A stretch of 64,000 nucleotides of DNA, from positions 7,970 through 71,969 of the forward strand of contig URQO01000003.1 in the NCBI GenBank assembly GCA_900550135.1, written 5' to 3'. This DNA is from an uncultured Eubacterium sp. (lineage in GTDB: Bacteria; Bacillota; Clostridia; Lachnospirales; Lachnospiraceae). Below, piece after piece: positions 36,331 through 44,575 of the stretch (the stretch's first letter is position 1; each line of letters starts with the position of its first letter). Below the pieces are notes generated by a model. The model saw nothing but the letters and a program-made list of their open reading frames with translations, was not told the origin of the DNA and did no database searches. The position numbers and the translations under genes are program-made.

Positions 36331-38082
36331 TTAATAATTTAAGTTATCTGTTACTTCTGTGAATATTACACCTAAAGCGTGAGCTCCTGCATCAGGATAA
36401 CCTAAACTTCTTTCACCTACAACTCCGGCTCTTCCCATACGAGCTGTAATTGTCTTTGTATATTCAGCGCCTGCAACTGCTGCCTTTGCTGCCTCTTTCA
36501 TTGCATCCTCAATAGAGGCTCCTGCATCTGCCATTTCTGATAACTTATCAGCACATGGTACCAATGCATCAATAAGAGTTTTATCACCTACAACTGCGCC
36601 TCTGCCAAAGGATCTTTCCCCGGTAGTTTGAATTCCTTTAACTGCTGCCTGCATTACATCTGCAAACTCTTTTAATGTAAGTTCTGTTTTATCTCCTGCG
36701 TTTAAGCCTGCTGCTCTAAAAGCTGAACCCCAAATAGGTCCTGAAGCTCCACCACAATATTCCATAATAACGATTGAACATCCCAGCAAAAATTCTTTGA
36801 TAGTATTGTGCTCATTTGAAAGAATATCTTCCCATTCTCTCTTAACCTGTATAAATCCTTTTGCAACAGACTGACCAAAGTCTCCATCACCTGCAAATGA
36901 ATCTAATTCACAGAATGGCTGTTCATTTTTAATAATACACTCTGCCATCTTCTGAACCATTGCTGTAACATTGTCAAGTGTAATCTTATCTTTTGGAATG
37001 TTACACCATGCATCTTCACATGTCATCACTTCAGGTACAGGTTTTGTATCTGCCGTTTCAATTTCTGTATAAGGAACTTCAGGTACAGGCCCGTCTACAT
37101 GGAATGCAGGTGCATCACTTGGAGCATCAATATATTTCTTCAATGTGTCATCCATCTTCATAATTGAGATTGAAGCACCTAACATATCAATACTTGTCAT
37201 GTAGTTTCCAACAAATTCTCTGTATACCTTAATTCCTAACTTATCTAATGCCTTAAATGTTGAATTGTTTAATAAGTATAATTCCTGAAGTGGTGTACTT
37301 CCCATGCCATTAACAAGAACTGTAACCTCGTCTCCTGCCTTTACACCCAAATCTTCTACTAACTGATCAACCATTCTCTTTGCAATTTCATCAGCAGAAA
37401 CGATATTTTCTCTGCTTCGTCCAGGTTCGCCATGGATACCAACTCCGTATTCCATTTCATTTTCACCAATGTCAAATGTAGGCTTTCCTGCTGCCGGTAC
37501 AACACATGAACTATATGCAAAACCGATTGTTCTTACATTATCAGCTGCATGCTGTGCAATTTCCTTAACTTTTGGTAAATCATTGCCTTCTTCTGCTGCT
37601 GCACCTGTAACCTTATGTACCAAAACAGTTCCTGCAACACCTCGTCTACCAACTGTGTATAAACTATCTTTAACTGCAATATCATCTTCTACTTTTACAT
37701 AGTCAACATTAATGCCTTCTTCCTGTGCCATTGCACCGGCATTTTTAAAGTTCATTACGTCACCACTGTAGTTTTTGATAATCAGTAAAGTTCCTTTATC
37801 GCTGGCAGTAGCTTTGATACCCTGATAGATTTGTATTTGAGAAGGAGAAGCAAAAACGTCACCGCATATTGCGGCATCAAGCATACCTTTTCCAACGAAA
37901 CCTGCATGTGCAGGTTCATGGCCACTACCGCCACCGCTTATTAAGCTAACCTTGTTTTTATTTATTTCCTTTTTCTTAATGATTTTAAATTTCTGTATAA
38001 ATTCTAAATTCGGATTGGCAAGTGCAATACCATTGCACATTTCAATTACAACTGTTTCCGGTTTATTTATAATTTTCTTCAT
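36331..38082 (-). CDS. ATP-dependent dihydroxyacetone-type kinase, DhaK-DhaL fusion
   Basis: In this 583-aa single-chain kinase, residues 1-~335 are the DhaK domain, with the substrate loop GGGSGHEPAHAGF (50-62) and the covalent substrate His217 in GVGIHGEPG. Residues ~350-583 are the DhaL ATP domain, with AGDGDFGQSVAKGF (397-410) and GGASGPIWGSAFRAAG. This is the ATP-using layout (Citrobacter DAK type), not the PTS-dependent split form. Family members phosphorylate dihydroxyacetone or other short ketoses such as erythrulose. In an operon with two aldolases it may handle a C3/C4 ketose released in the pathway. Substrate assignment is inference. Confidence 0.9.
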   Translation of the reverse strand: MKKIINKPETVVIEMCNGIALANPNLEFIQKFKIIKKKEINKNKVSLISGGGSGHEPAHAGFVGKGMLDAAICGDVFASPSQIQIYQGIKATASDKGTLLIIKNYSGDVMNFKNAGAMAQEEGINVDYVKVEDDIAVKDSLYTVGRRGVAGTVLVHKVTGAAAEEGNDLPKVKEIAQHAADNVRTIGFAYSSCVVPAAGKPTFDIGENEMEYGVGIHGEPGRSRENIVSADEIAKRMVDQLVEDLGVKAGDEVTVLVNGMGSTPLQELYLLNNSTFKALDKLGIKVYREFVGNYMTSIDMLGASISIMKMDDTLKKYIDAPSDAPAFHVDGPVPEVPYTEIETADTKPVPEVMTCEDAWCNIPKDKITLDNVTAMVQKMAECIIKNEQPFCELDSFAGDGDFGQSVAKGFIQVKREWEDILSNEHNTIKEFLLGCSIVIMEYCGGASGPIWGSAFRAAGLNAGDKTELTLKEFADVMQAAVKGIQTTGERSFGRGAVVGDKTLIDALVPCADKLSEMADAGASIEDAMKEAAKAAVAGAEYTKTITARMGRAGVVGERSLGYPDAGAHALGVIFTEVTDNLNY

Positions 38083-38134
38083 TGGTCAATACCTCCAAAT
38101 TTCTTTTCAAATAATGCATATCATTAGATAAAAA

Positions 38135-39031
38135 TTATAATGCTATGTCTCTAAATTCCTCGTATGTACGTTTAGAGAAGTCTACACCATTTGAGAATAA
38201 TGCGATTGATTCTTTAATTGCATCTTTCATTGCAAGCTGTGCTGTCTCTAACAATTCATGGAAGAATAATGGTTCATCACTTGCTTCCATTGCCTTTAAC
38301 ATTGCAGGCTGTGCTGCAATGGCAAGTTTTGTATAAACATTAATTTTCTTAAGTCCAACCTTAATTGCTTCGGCTACCTGTTTCTCTTCTACACCAGAAG
38401 AACCATGCATACATAAAGCACAATCAGCTGAATTTTTTAATTTTTTAAGTAAATCAAAGTCTAACATTGGTTTTGAAACCTTCATATTATGAACAGTGCC
38501 AAATGAAATTGTCATTGTATCTGCTCCTGTAAGTTCAACAAACTTCTTTAATTCATCAGGTCTTGTAAAGTATTCTCTGATATCTAAGTCAGGATGATCT
38601 GCCAATAACCAAACGTTTGGCATCTTGCCACACATTGCTTCAACTGAAATATTTGCTGCGTGACAGAAGTCTACAACTGCCTTAACTTTTTCAACATTTT
38701 CTTCAAATGGCAAATCTGAAAAATCTGCCATAACTGATGTATATCCGGCTTTAATAGCCTTCATAATATATGGAAGAGTTGTTCCATGGTCTAAGTGAAG
38801 ACATACAGGAACTTTTGCTTTTCTTGCCATCTCTGCCATAATTGGTCCGTTCTTTGTTATATCACCATATCGGTCCCACTGTTCAACCTGTCCAAACATA
38901 ACAGGTGTATTTGTTTCTTCTGCTGCTGCAATAACTGCTTCTGCAAAAGGTAGTGAAGGTGATGTAAACATACCTACACAATAATCATATTTTTCTGCGT
39001 CTTCCATTAACGCCTTCATATTTACTAACAT
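38135..39031 (-). CDS. Divergent class II (FbaA/GatY-like) ketose-phosphate aldolase
   Basis: The 298-aa protein has the class II fructose-bisphosphate aldolase fold. Zinc ligands are recognisable: Asp81-His82 in LHLDHGTT, His181 in GTVHNMK and His209 in MHGSSG. Several otherwise very conserved motifs are changed: ADFSDLPFEENV where MxDGS(H/A)xPFEENI is usual, and EAMCGKMPN where ExGxxGGxED is usual. The metal site therefore seems intact while the substrate pocket is remodelled. It lies directly after the permease gene. The cleavage substrate cannot be named; a ketose phosphate giving dihydroxyacetone phosphate is likely. Confidence 0.86.
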   Translation of the reverse strand: MLVNMKALMEDAEKYDYCVGMFTSPSLPFAEAVIAAAEETNTPVMFGQVEQWDRYGDITKNGPIMAEMARKAKVPVCLHLDHGTTLPYIMKAIKAGYTSVMADFSDLPFEENVEKVKAVVDFCHAANISVEAMCGKMPNVWLLADHPDLDIREYFTRPDELKKFVELTGADTMTISFGTVHNMKVSKPMLDFDLLKKLKNSADCALCMHGSSGVEEKQVAEAIKVGLKKINVYTKLAIAAQPAMLKAMEASDEPLFFHELLETAQLAMKDAIKESIALFSNGVDFSKRTYEEFRDIAL

Positions 39032-39077
39032 TTGTGTCCTTCCTTTCTCTACTTAATCTATATATACCTATTGTTTT

Positions 39078-40118
39078 CTATTTCTTTTTCATCTTTCTAA
39101 CTACATCGATGATAACAGCTACAAGGATGATGACACCTTTAAATACATCCTGCCAGAATGAGTTAACACCCATAACGTTAAGACCGTTCTGTAATACTGC
39201 TATAATAAGCACACCAATGATTGTACCACCTACAGTACCTGCACCACCTGACATACTTGTTCCACCGATAACTACAGCTGCGATGGCATCCATTTCATAA
39301 CTTTGTCCAAGTGTTGCCTGAACACCCTGAAGTTTTGATGACCAGATGATACCACCTAATGCACAAAATACACCAGTGATGATATAAGGGATTAAATTGA
39401 ATTTTCTAGTATTAATACCTGAGTATTTAGCTGCTGTTTCGTTACCGCCAATTGCGTATACGTAATAACCAAATTTTGTTTTATTTAATAATAACCATGT
39501 AATTACCAACACTATAGCTGCATATAACACTGTAATTGAAATTGTAAGGGCAACCTGTCCGTTTGCTGATAAACTTTCTGTTCCGGGAATTGATGCCTTT
39601 GCCCCTGCAATAAGATTGTACTTGTCATCTCTGATTCTGATTGAGATACCATTTGAAATAATCTTACAAAAACCTCTACCAATACTCATTGTTGCAAGTG
39701 TTGCAACGAATGCAGGAATCTTTAAATATGAAATACAAATACCATTGATAACACCTACAATAATACCTACACCGATACTTGCAATTGCTGCAACATACCA
39801 TGGTGCATGCATACTTGTAATAAGGTAAGCACCAACCATACCTGTCAAACCAACTGTTGATCCAACGGAAATATCGATTTGTCCCATTAAGATTGCAAGT
39901 AACATACCACAACTAATAATTGCATTAACAACGTTGTTCTGTAACATGTTAAGTATGTTTGATGGTGTCAAAAAATTGTCTGTAAATATACCAAATATTG
40001 CTGTCAGCATAATCAATCCCATGATTACACCTAAATTTCTCTTAAAATAGTTTACAACAGGATTTGAGGATGTACCTTTCTTTTTAGCTGTTGCAACTTT
40101 AACTTTTGCGTTTGCCAT
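39078..40118 (-). CDS. Sugar ABC transporter permease, RbsC-like
   Basis: The 346-aa protein has about ten hydrophobic helices and the RbsC/AraH-type motifs QIDISVGSTVGLTGM (residues ~95-108) and GGNETAAKYSGINTRKFNLIPYIITG, the loop that contacts the ATPase. SMSGGAGTVGGTIIGVLI near the C-terminus is typical. It begins 15 bp after the ATPase gene. It forms the channel of the importer for the operon's sugar. Confidence 0.92.
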   Translation of the reverse strand: MANAKVKVATAKKKGTSSNPVVNYFKRNLGVIMGLIMLTAIFGIFTDNFLTPSNILNMLQNNVVNAIISCGMLLAILMGQIDISVGSTVGLTGMVGAYLITSMHAPWYVAAIASIGVGIIVGVINGICISYLKIPAFVATLATMSIGRGFCKIISNGISIRIRDDKYNLIAGAKASIPGTESLSANGQVALTISITVLYAAIVLVITWLLLNKTKFGYYVYAIGGNETAAKYSGINTRKFNLIPYIITGVFCALGGIIWSSKLQGVQATLGQSYEMDAIAAVVIGGTSMSGGAGTVGGTIIGVLIIAVLQNGLNVMGVNSFWQDVFKGVIILVAVIIDVVRKMKKK

Positions 40119-40133
40119 TTTTTATTCCTCCAT

Positions 40134-41627
40134 TTATTCTTCTCTGTCTGTTGCCATTGTCATTATTGCTTCCTGTGAAAAGTCTTCTTCTGCAAGTTCT
40201 CCTGTAACACGACCTTCACAAAGAACGTAACAACGGTTACACATGTTGATAATTTCCGGTAATTCTGATGAAACGATAATAATTGCTGCTCCATTTGCTG
40301 CCAATTCATCGATGATTTCATAGATTTCGGATTTTGATCCTACGTCAATACCTCTAGTAGGTTCATCAAGTATGATTACCTTAGGGTTTAAAGCTAACCA
40401 TTTACTTAAAACTACCTTCTGCTGGTTACCACCACTTAAGTCTCCTGCTATCTGTTTTGGTGAAGTAATTTTGATTGAGAATTTTTCTCTGTACTGCTCA
40501 ATCATTTCTCTCCACGATTTCTTATCAATATGGAGGAATTTTACATATTCTCCTAAGTTTGCAAGTCCCATATTGAATTCTATATCATTCATCAATACCA
40601 AACCTTCTGACTTTCTATCCTCTGATGCATAGATAATGCCTTGATTAATTGCATCTTTTGGTTTCTTAATACTAATAGGTTTGCCATCTAAATATATCTC
40701 GCCGCCAGTTTTCTTCATGGCACCGAAAATTGTTTTCATTGTTTCTGTTCGTTTTGCACCAACCAAGCCTGCAAAACCTACAACTTCACCATATCTAACA
40801 TGGAAATTAACATCCCTTATGTTTTCAGATGAGTTGCATAAATCTTTTACTTCCAAGGCTACATCGCCTATTTTATGCTTGTTACGTGTATAGTAACTTG
40901 TAAGTTCTCTACCTACCATCATATTTACTAAATCTTCACGTACAGCTGTTTTTGTTTCAACGTTTCCTACGCTGATACCATCTCTGATAACGATAATTCT
41001 ATCTGTTATTTTAAATAATTCATCAAGTCTGTGAGAGATATAAATAACCCCAACACCTTTGTCTGTTAACTGTTTGATAATCGTAAATAATGTTTCTGTT
41101 TCAGCCTCTGATAATGAAGAAGTTGGTTCGTCCATTACTACAATTTTTGCTTCTGCAGATACTGCTTTTAAAATTTCAACTATCTGCTGCATACCGATTG
41201 ATAAATCTCTAATTAATGTGTCAGCATGTAATGGTAAATCAAATTCATCAATTATCGCCTGAGCTTCTTTTCTCATTCTCTTGTAATCAATTAAACCATT
41301 CTTTTTATATTCTCTTCCTAAGAACATATTAGCTGCTATTGTTCTGTCAGGAACCAATACGATTTCCTGATGTATAATTCTGATACCTTCTTTTCCAGCC
41401 TCAGCGGCATTTGTTATAACCTTCTTTTCGCCTTCGATATAAACTTCTCCGCTGTCAGCGTGATATATTCCGCCTAATATTTTAATAAGAGTAGATTTTC
41501 CGGCACCGTTCTCACCTAAAAGTGCTACTACCTCGCCTTTTCCAACCTCAATCTCTATTCCATCTAGTACCTTGTTAGAACCGAAGGATTTTGAAATATT
41601 AGTCATCTTTAAAAGTTCTTTTGCCAT
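40134..41627 (-). CDS. Sugar ABC transporter ATPase, RbsA/MglA-like (two ABC domains)
   Basis: The 497-aa protein starts at 41627 (MAKELLKM), after GAGGTGA. The first ABC domain has GENGAGKST, a degenerate signature (LSIGMQQ) and VMDEPTSSLS. The second has the degenerate Walker A GLVGAKRTE, which is normal in this family, with the signature DLSGGNQQK and ILDEPTRGID. This matches the RbsA/MglA/AraG group, which powers import of monosaccharides. It follows the binding protein after a 160-nt gap with a hairpin. Confidence 0.93.
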   Translation of the reverse strand: MAKELLKMTNISKSFGSNKVLDGIEIEVGKGEVVALLGENGAGKSTLIKILGGIYHADSGEVYIEGEKKVITNAAEAGKEGIRIIHQEIVLVPDRTIAANMFLGREYKKNGLIDYKRMRKEAQAIIDEFDLPLHADTLIRDLSIGMQQIVEILKAVSAEAKIVVMDEPTSSLSEAETETLFTIIKQLTDKGVGVIYISHRLDELFKITDRIIVIRDGISVGNVETKTAVREDLVNMMVGRELTSYYTRNKHKIGDVALEVKDLCNSSENIRDVNFHVRYGEVVGFAGLVGAKRTETMKTIFGAMKKTGGEIYLDGKPISIKKPKDAINQGIIYASEDRKSEGLVLMNDIEFNMGLANLGEYVKFLHIDKKSWREMIEQYREKFSIKITSPKQIAGDLSGGNQQKVVLSKWLALNPKVIILDEPTRGIDVGSKSEIYEIIDELAANGAAIIIVSSELPEIINMCNRCYVLCEGRVTGELAEEDFSQEAIMTMATDREE

Positions 41628-41686
41628 ATATTTCACCTCAATATTCCTTCTTTTATGACTATTTTCTGTTATTTTTTGCATAAAGT

Positions 41687-41718
41687 AAGGTCGACCCGCA
41701 TTTCTTTGAGTCGACCTT
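41687..41718 (-). repeat. Intercistronic hairpin after the binding-protein gene
   Basis: AAGGTCGAC (41687-41695) and GTCGACCTT (41710-41718) form a perfect 9-bp stem. No T run follows on the minus strand. Such hairpins after binding-protein genes usually protect the 5' message and give more binding protein than membrane parts. Confidence 0.6.
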
Positions 41719-41787
41719 TAACTCACTTCATATGTTAGTCCTATCGACTTTCATATATTTATGCCACATGGGCTTTAATTCTAATTA

Positions 41788-42798
41788 TTATTTTTTATGT
41801 TTGATTGTATCCCAAGCTTTTACATCGAAATCACCGATGTTATCCTTATCTACATTGTAAGCTTCAATTGCTACATTCTTTTCAATTGACTTTCCTGCAA
41901 GAAGATCTGAGATTGAGTAAACTCCGTCATAACCCATCTGTGATGGACACTGTCCTGAAGACTGTACCTGCTTACCATCTTTGATTGCCTGTTTTCCAAG
42001 TGGAGCTGCATCTTTACCAAGAACGTCAACCTTACCTGTTAATCCTGCTTCGTCAACAGCCTTAATCGCACCTGCTGCTGATGTATCATTGATACAGTAA
42101 ATTACGTTGATGTTAGGATGTGCTGAAAGAGCATCTGCAACTGCTTTGTAAGCGATATCTGTAGCTCCGCCACCTTCTACAACCTGTACTTCTTTGAATT
42201 TCTTCTTGTAATCATTTCCTGCTTTTTCTTTGATTCCATCCCAGAATCCCTGAACGTTGATTGCACAAGATTCAGCTGTCTGTAAATGAACGATTAAGAC
42301 GTTAGCACCATCTTTGTGATGATCTGCTACCCAGTTACCTGATAACTTACCAAGACCTTCATTGTCTGATGCGATGATTCCGTCTACTAAGTCTTCATCA
42401 TCTGATTTGATTACGTTATCAACGTTGATTACGAATACGCCTGCATCTTTACAAGCCTGTAATACTGAACGAGCATTCTGTGAATCATTTGGAATATAAA
42501 CAAGACCCTTAATACCCTGAGCGATCATATCATCAATCTGTTTTGCCTGAGTTGTTGAATCTGACTGTGGGTCATTAGAAATCATTTCATATCCTAATTC
42601 GTCACATGCTTCCTTAACACCTTTTTCTACTGCTGAGAAATATTCATTTGTAAGTGTGTAAGGTGAGAAACCAATTTTTACTTTCTCTGATGAACCTTTG
42701 TCATCACTGCTGTCCTTCTTGCTACTTTCACAGCCAACTGCTGCGAACACCATTGCTCCTATGAGCAACGCACATAATAATTTTTTTGCTACCTTCAT
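41788..42798 (-). CDS. Sugar ABC transporter substrate-binding lipoprotein, RbsB-like
   Basis: The 336-aa protein has a lipoprotein signal with lipobox AAVGC (Cys23) and a Ser/Asp/Lys linker. It then has the type I periplasmic-binding fold: IGFSPYTLTNEYFSAVEKGVKEACDELGYEM, DDMIAQGIKGLVYIPND, VINVDN, IYCINDTSAAGAIKAVDEAG. GGAGGAAG lies at a good distance. It is the first gene of the eight-gene operon and sets its substrate range. The ligand is probably a pentose, hexose or deoxyhexose; it cannot be read from the sequence. Confidence 0.92.
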   Translation of the reverse strand: MKVAKKLLCALLIGAMVFAAVGCESSKKDSSDDKGSSEKVKIGFSPYTLTNEYFSAVEKGVKEACDELGYEMISNDPQSDSTTQAKQIDDMIAQGIKGLVYIPNDSQNARSVLQACKDAGVFVINVDNVIKSDDEDLVDGIIASDNEGLGKLSGNWVADHHKDGANVLIVHLQTAESCAINVQGFWDGIKEKAGNDYKKKFKEVQVVEGGGATDIAYKAVADALSAHPNINVIYCINDTSAAGAIKAVDEAGLTGKVDVLGKDAAPLGKQAIKDGKQVQSSGQCPSQMGYDGVYSISDLLAGKSIEKNVAIEAYNVDKDNIGDFDVKAWDTIKHKK

Positions 42799-43114
42799 TA
42801 AAACTTCCTCCTTTTAATTGTTCGACACATGTGCGTTCTTGTGTCTTTGTTTGTTGTGAACTAATAGTATCATACATTTTCTGTGTAATCTACTGTGTAA
42901 ACCTACAAAAAATCTTCTTTCTTTTATGCAATTTGCACAAGTTTGTTGTAACTAACTGTTCGTTGATGTTTGTTTAAACGTTTTTACCATTATTTTGTCT
43001 ATTTTGTCTATTTTTATAAAATCGTTTTTAGTTTTTTTATTAGTTTTTAATAATGCTTTTTTATTGTACATAACTTTAAATATTGTGTTTATGTTTGATT
43101 AAACATTCTATATA
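42799..43114 (-). promoter_or_regulatory. Upstream region of the sugar operon
   Basis: This is 316 bp without a gene, AT-rich. GCACAT half-sites and GTTCG words occur near 42825 and 42958, similar to words around the DeoR gene start (44000-44050). They are candidate operator pieces, but no clean symmetrical site or consensus promoter could be fixed. Confidence 0.3.
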
Positions 43115-43160
43115 AAGAAACAGAGCTACATTGGATGTTTCCAACATAACTCTGTTTCTT
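43115..43160 (-). terminator. Terminator after the DeoR gene
   Basis: AAGAAACAGAG (43115-43125 region) pairs with CTCTGTTTCTT (43150-43160), with further pairing TACATTGG/CCAACATA inside. It separates the regulator from the sugar operon, so the two are separate transcripts. Confidence 0.7.
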
Positions 43161-43205
43161 ACGAACTTGTGCCAGTCCTATAGTCTGTTTTCAATTGTAT
43201 ATAAT

Positions 43206-43979
43206 CTATTCTGCAATAATTAGATTTGTATTATACTTTTTGAGCAATTCTATACTTCCTTTGTCAATTCCGCCATCAGTAATAATTCCGGTAACCTGAT
43301 TTAAAGTTGCAAAACTGTTCAAATCATATGTGTTAAACTTTGAAGAATCTACTAACACATATACTTCCTTTGCTACTTCAAAAACTCTTCCTTTAAATCT
43401 GGCTTCAGGAGAATATCCGTCATATAGTCGACCATCGGATCCTACTGCTGCTGCGCCAATAAAAGCAATGTCTAAAGGATAATTTAAAATCTGCCGTTCG
43501 GCAATATCCCCTGAACTGCACTTTGAAATTCTAATCATTACACCGCCCAACATAATTGTAGACACCTGCTCATATTGCAGGCACGCCTCAACTACCTCTA
43601 TGTTGTTTGCCACTACTACATTTTTGTTTTCATCTTTTAAATGTTTTGCAATATTTCTTGTTGTTGATCCTGCATCAATAAATATACGTTGTCTAAACTG
43701 TATAAGGGATGCAGCTTTCTTTGCAATTTTAAGTTTTGCTTCTCTATGGGAAATTCTCTTTTCATCAAATGTTCCCATCTTAACAATAGGGCTTCCACTT
43801 TTTGGTAAAATGGCACCGCCATAAGTTCTCGTTACATTATATTCTTTGGCAAGGTAATTCAAATCACGCCTAATTGTCATTTCGGATGCCTTAAACATCT
43901 CCGCAAGCTCACTTACCTCCACCTTTTCATTTTGCTGTAATATCTCTAAAATTTTTAAACATCTGCTTCCTTTATCCAT
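43206..43979 (-). CDS. DeoR/GlpR-family repressor, likely of the sugar operon
   Basis: The 257-aa protein starts at 43979 (MDKGSRC), after TAGGAAG; a GTG eight codons upstream has no ribosome site. The N-terminal winged HTH (residues ~5-60) reads VEVSELAEMFKASEMTIRRDLNYL, the DeoR signature. The C-terminal part is the sugar-phosphate-sensing domain (KKAASLIQFRQRIFIDAGSTTRNIAKHL, then FIGAAAVGSDG, then VDSSKFNT). Such repressors respond to a phosphorylated sugar intermediate. Position just upstream and on the same strand makes the eight-gene operon its probable target. Confidence 0.9.
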   Translation of the reverse strand: MDKGSRCLKILEILQQNEKVEVSELAEMFKASEMTIRRDLNYLAKEYNVTRTYGGAILPKSGSPIVKMGTFDEKRISHREAKLKIAKKAASLIQFRQRIFIDAGSTTRNIAKHLKDENKNVVVANNIEVVEACLQYEQVSTIMLGGVMIRISKCSSGDIAERQILNYPLDIAFIGAAAVGSDGRLYDGYSPEARFKGRVFEVAKEVYVLVDSSKFNTYDLNSFATLNQVTGIITDGGIDKGSIELLKKYNTNLIIAE

Positions 43980-43999
43980 ACTTCCTACCACTCGTTTCT

Positions 44000-44013
44000 G
44001 CACATTGATGTGC
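44000..44013. promoter_or_regulatory. Palindrome at the DeoR gene start, candidate operator
   Basis: GCACATTGATGTGC is a 6-bp-arm palindrome 20 bp upstream of the chosen start. The GCACAT half recurs upstream of the sugar operon (near 42827). Confidence 0.35.
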
Positions 44014-44159
44014 GATTTATATATTCATTATATCACATCGAACATCATTTTCAATTTGATTTTACAAATATAATCACCATATTTTCAGTTGCATTTTTGT
44101 TTATTATTACCGAAATATGCCTAAAAATAAGTTTTTTATGAATTATTAGTCATTTTCAC

Positions 44160-44215
44160 GTAAGCCAAAAAGCAGTGTTCGTATTAATCATCAACGAACA
44201 CTGCTTTTTGGTATA
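44160..44215. terminator. Bidirectional terminator after the GNAT gene
   Basis: CCAAAAAGCAGTGTTCGT (44165-44182) is perfectly complementary to ACGAACACTGCTTTTTGG (44194-44211), loop of 11 nt, with T runs on both strands. Confidence 0.85.
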
Positions 44216-44226
44216 TATTTATGCAA

Positions 44227-44535
44227 TTATTTGAGAATTATCTCCATCTGTGTTTCTTTTGGCTTCATCCCCATGTTTTCATAAAACTTTCTTGCTGTGT
44301 CATTTCCTTCCCATACATTAAGAGTCACTTCATAGCATCCCATTTCCACGGCCTGTTTCTTTACATATTCAAACAGGCGACTGCCAATGTGATGTCCTCT
44401 GGCATTTGCATCAACACACAAATCATCTATGAATAAAGACTCAAAAGGTCTTATGTTTGCATGTATTGTAAGTACTTGTTTTAAAAGTTCCATAATTCTT
44501 TCTATATCTTTTTCTTCCGCTCTTCTAATGTTCAA
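44227..44535 (-). pseudogene. GNAT acetyltransferase, probably shortened by an internal in-frame deletion
   Basis: The TTG at 44535 (reading NIRRAEEKD) is chosen because GGAAGGTGAG lies upstream; a longer ATG start at 44589 would overlap the symporter end. The frame is intact, but only 102 codons long against ~150 in the family. The N-terminal half (NIRRAEEKDIERIMELLKQVL) and the acetyl-CoA half (SLFIDDLCVDANARGHHIGSRLF, NVWEGNDTARKFYENMGM) are well preserved. ANIRP is joined directly to FESLF, so the middle strands usually lying between them are missing. The comparison rests on recalled family members. It is either non-functional or a minimal variant. Confidence 0.6.
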
Positions 44536-44575
44536 TTTATTAGTCTCACCTTCCTGCAATATATCTATTTCCCAT

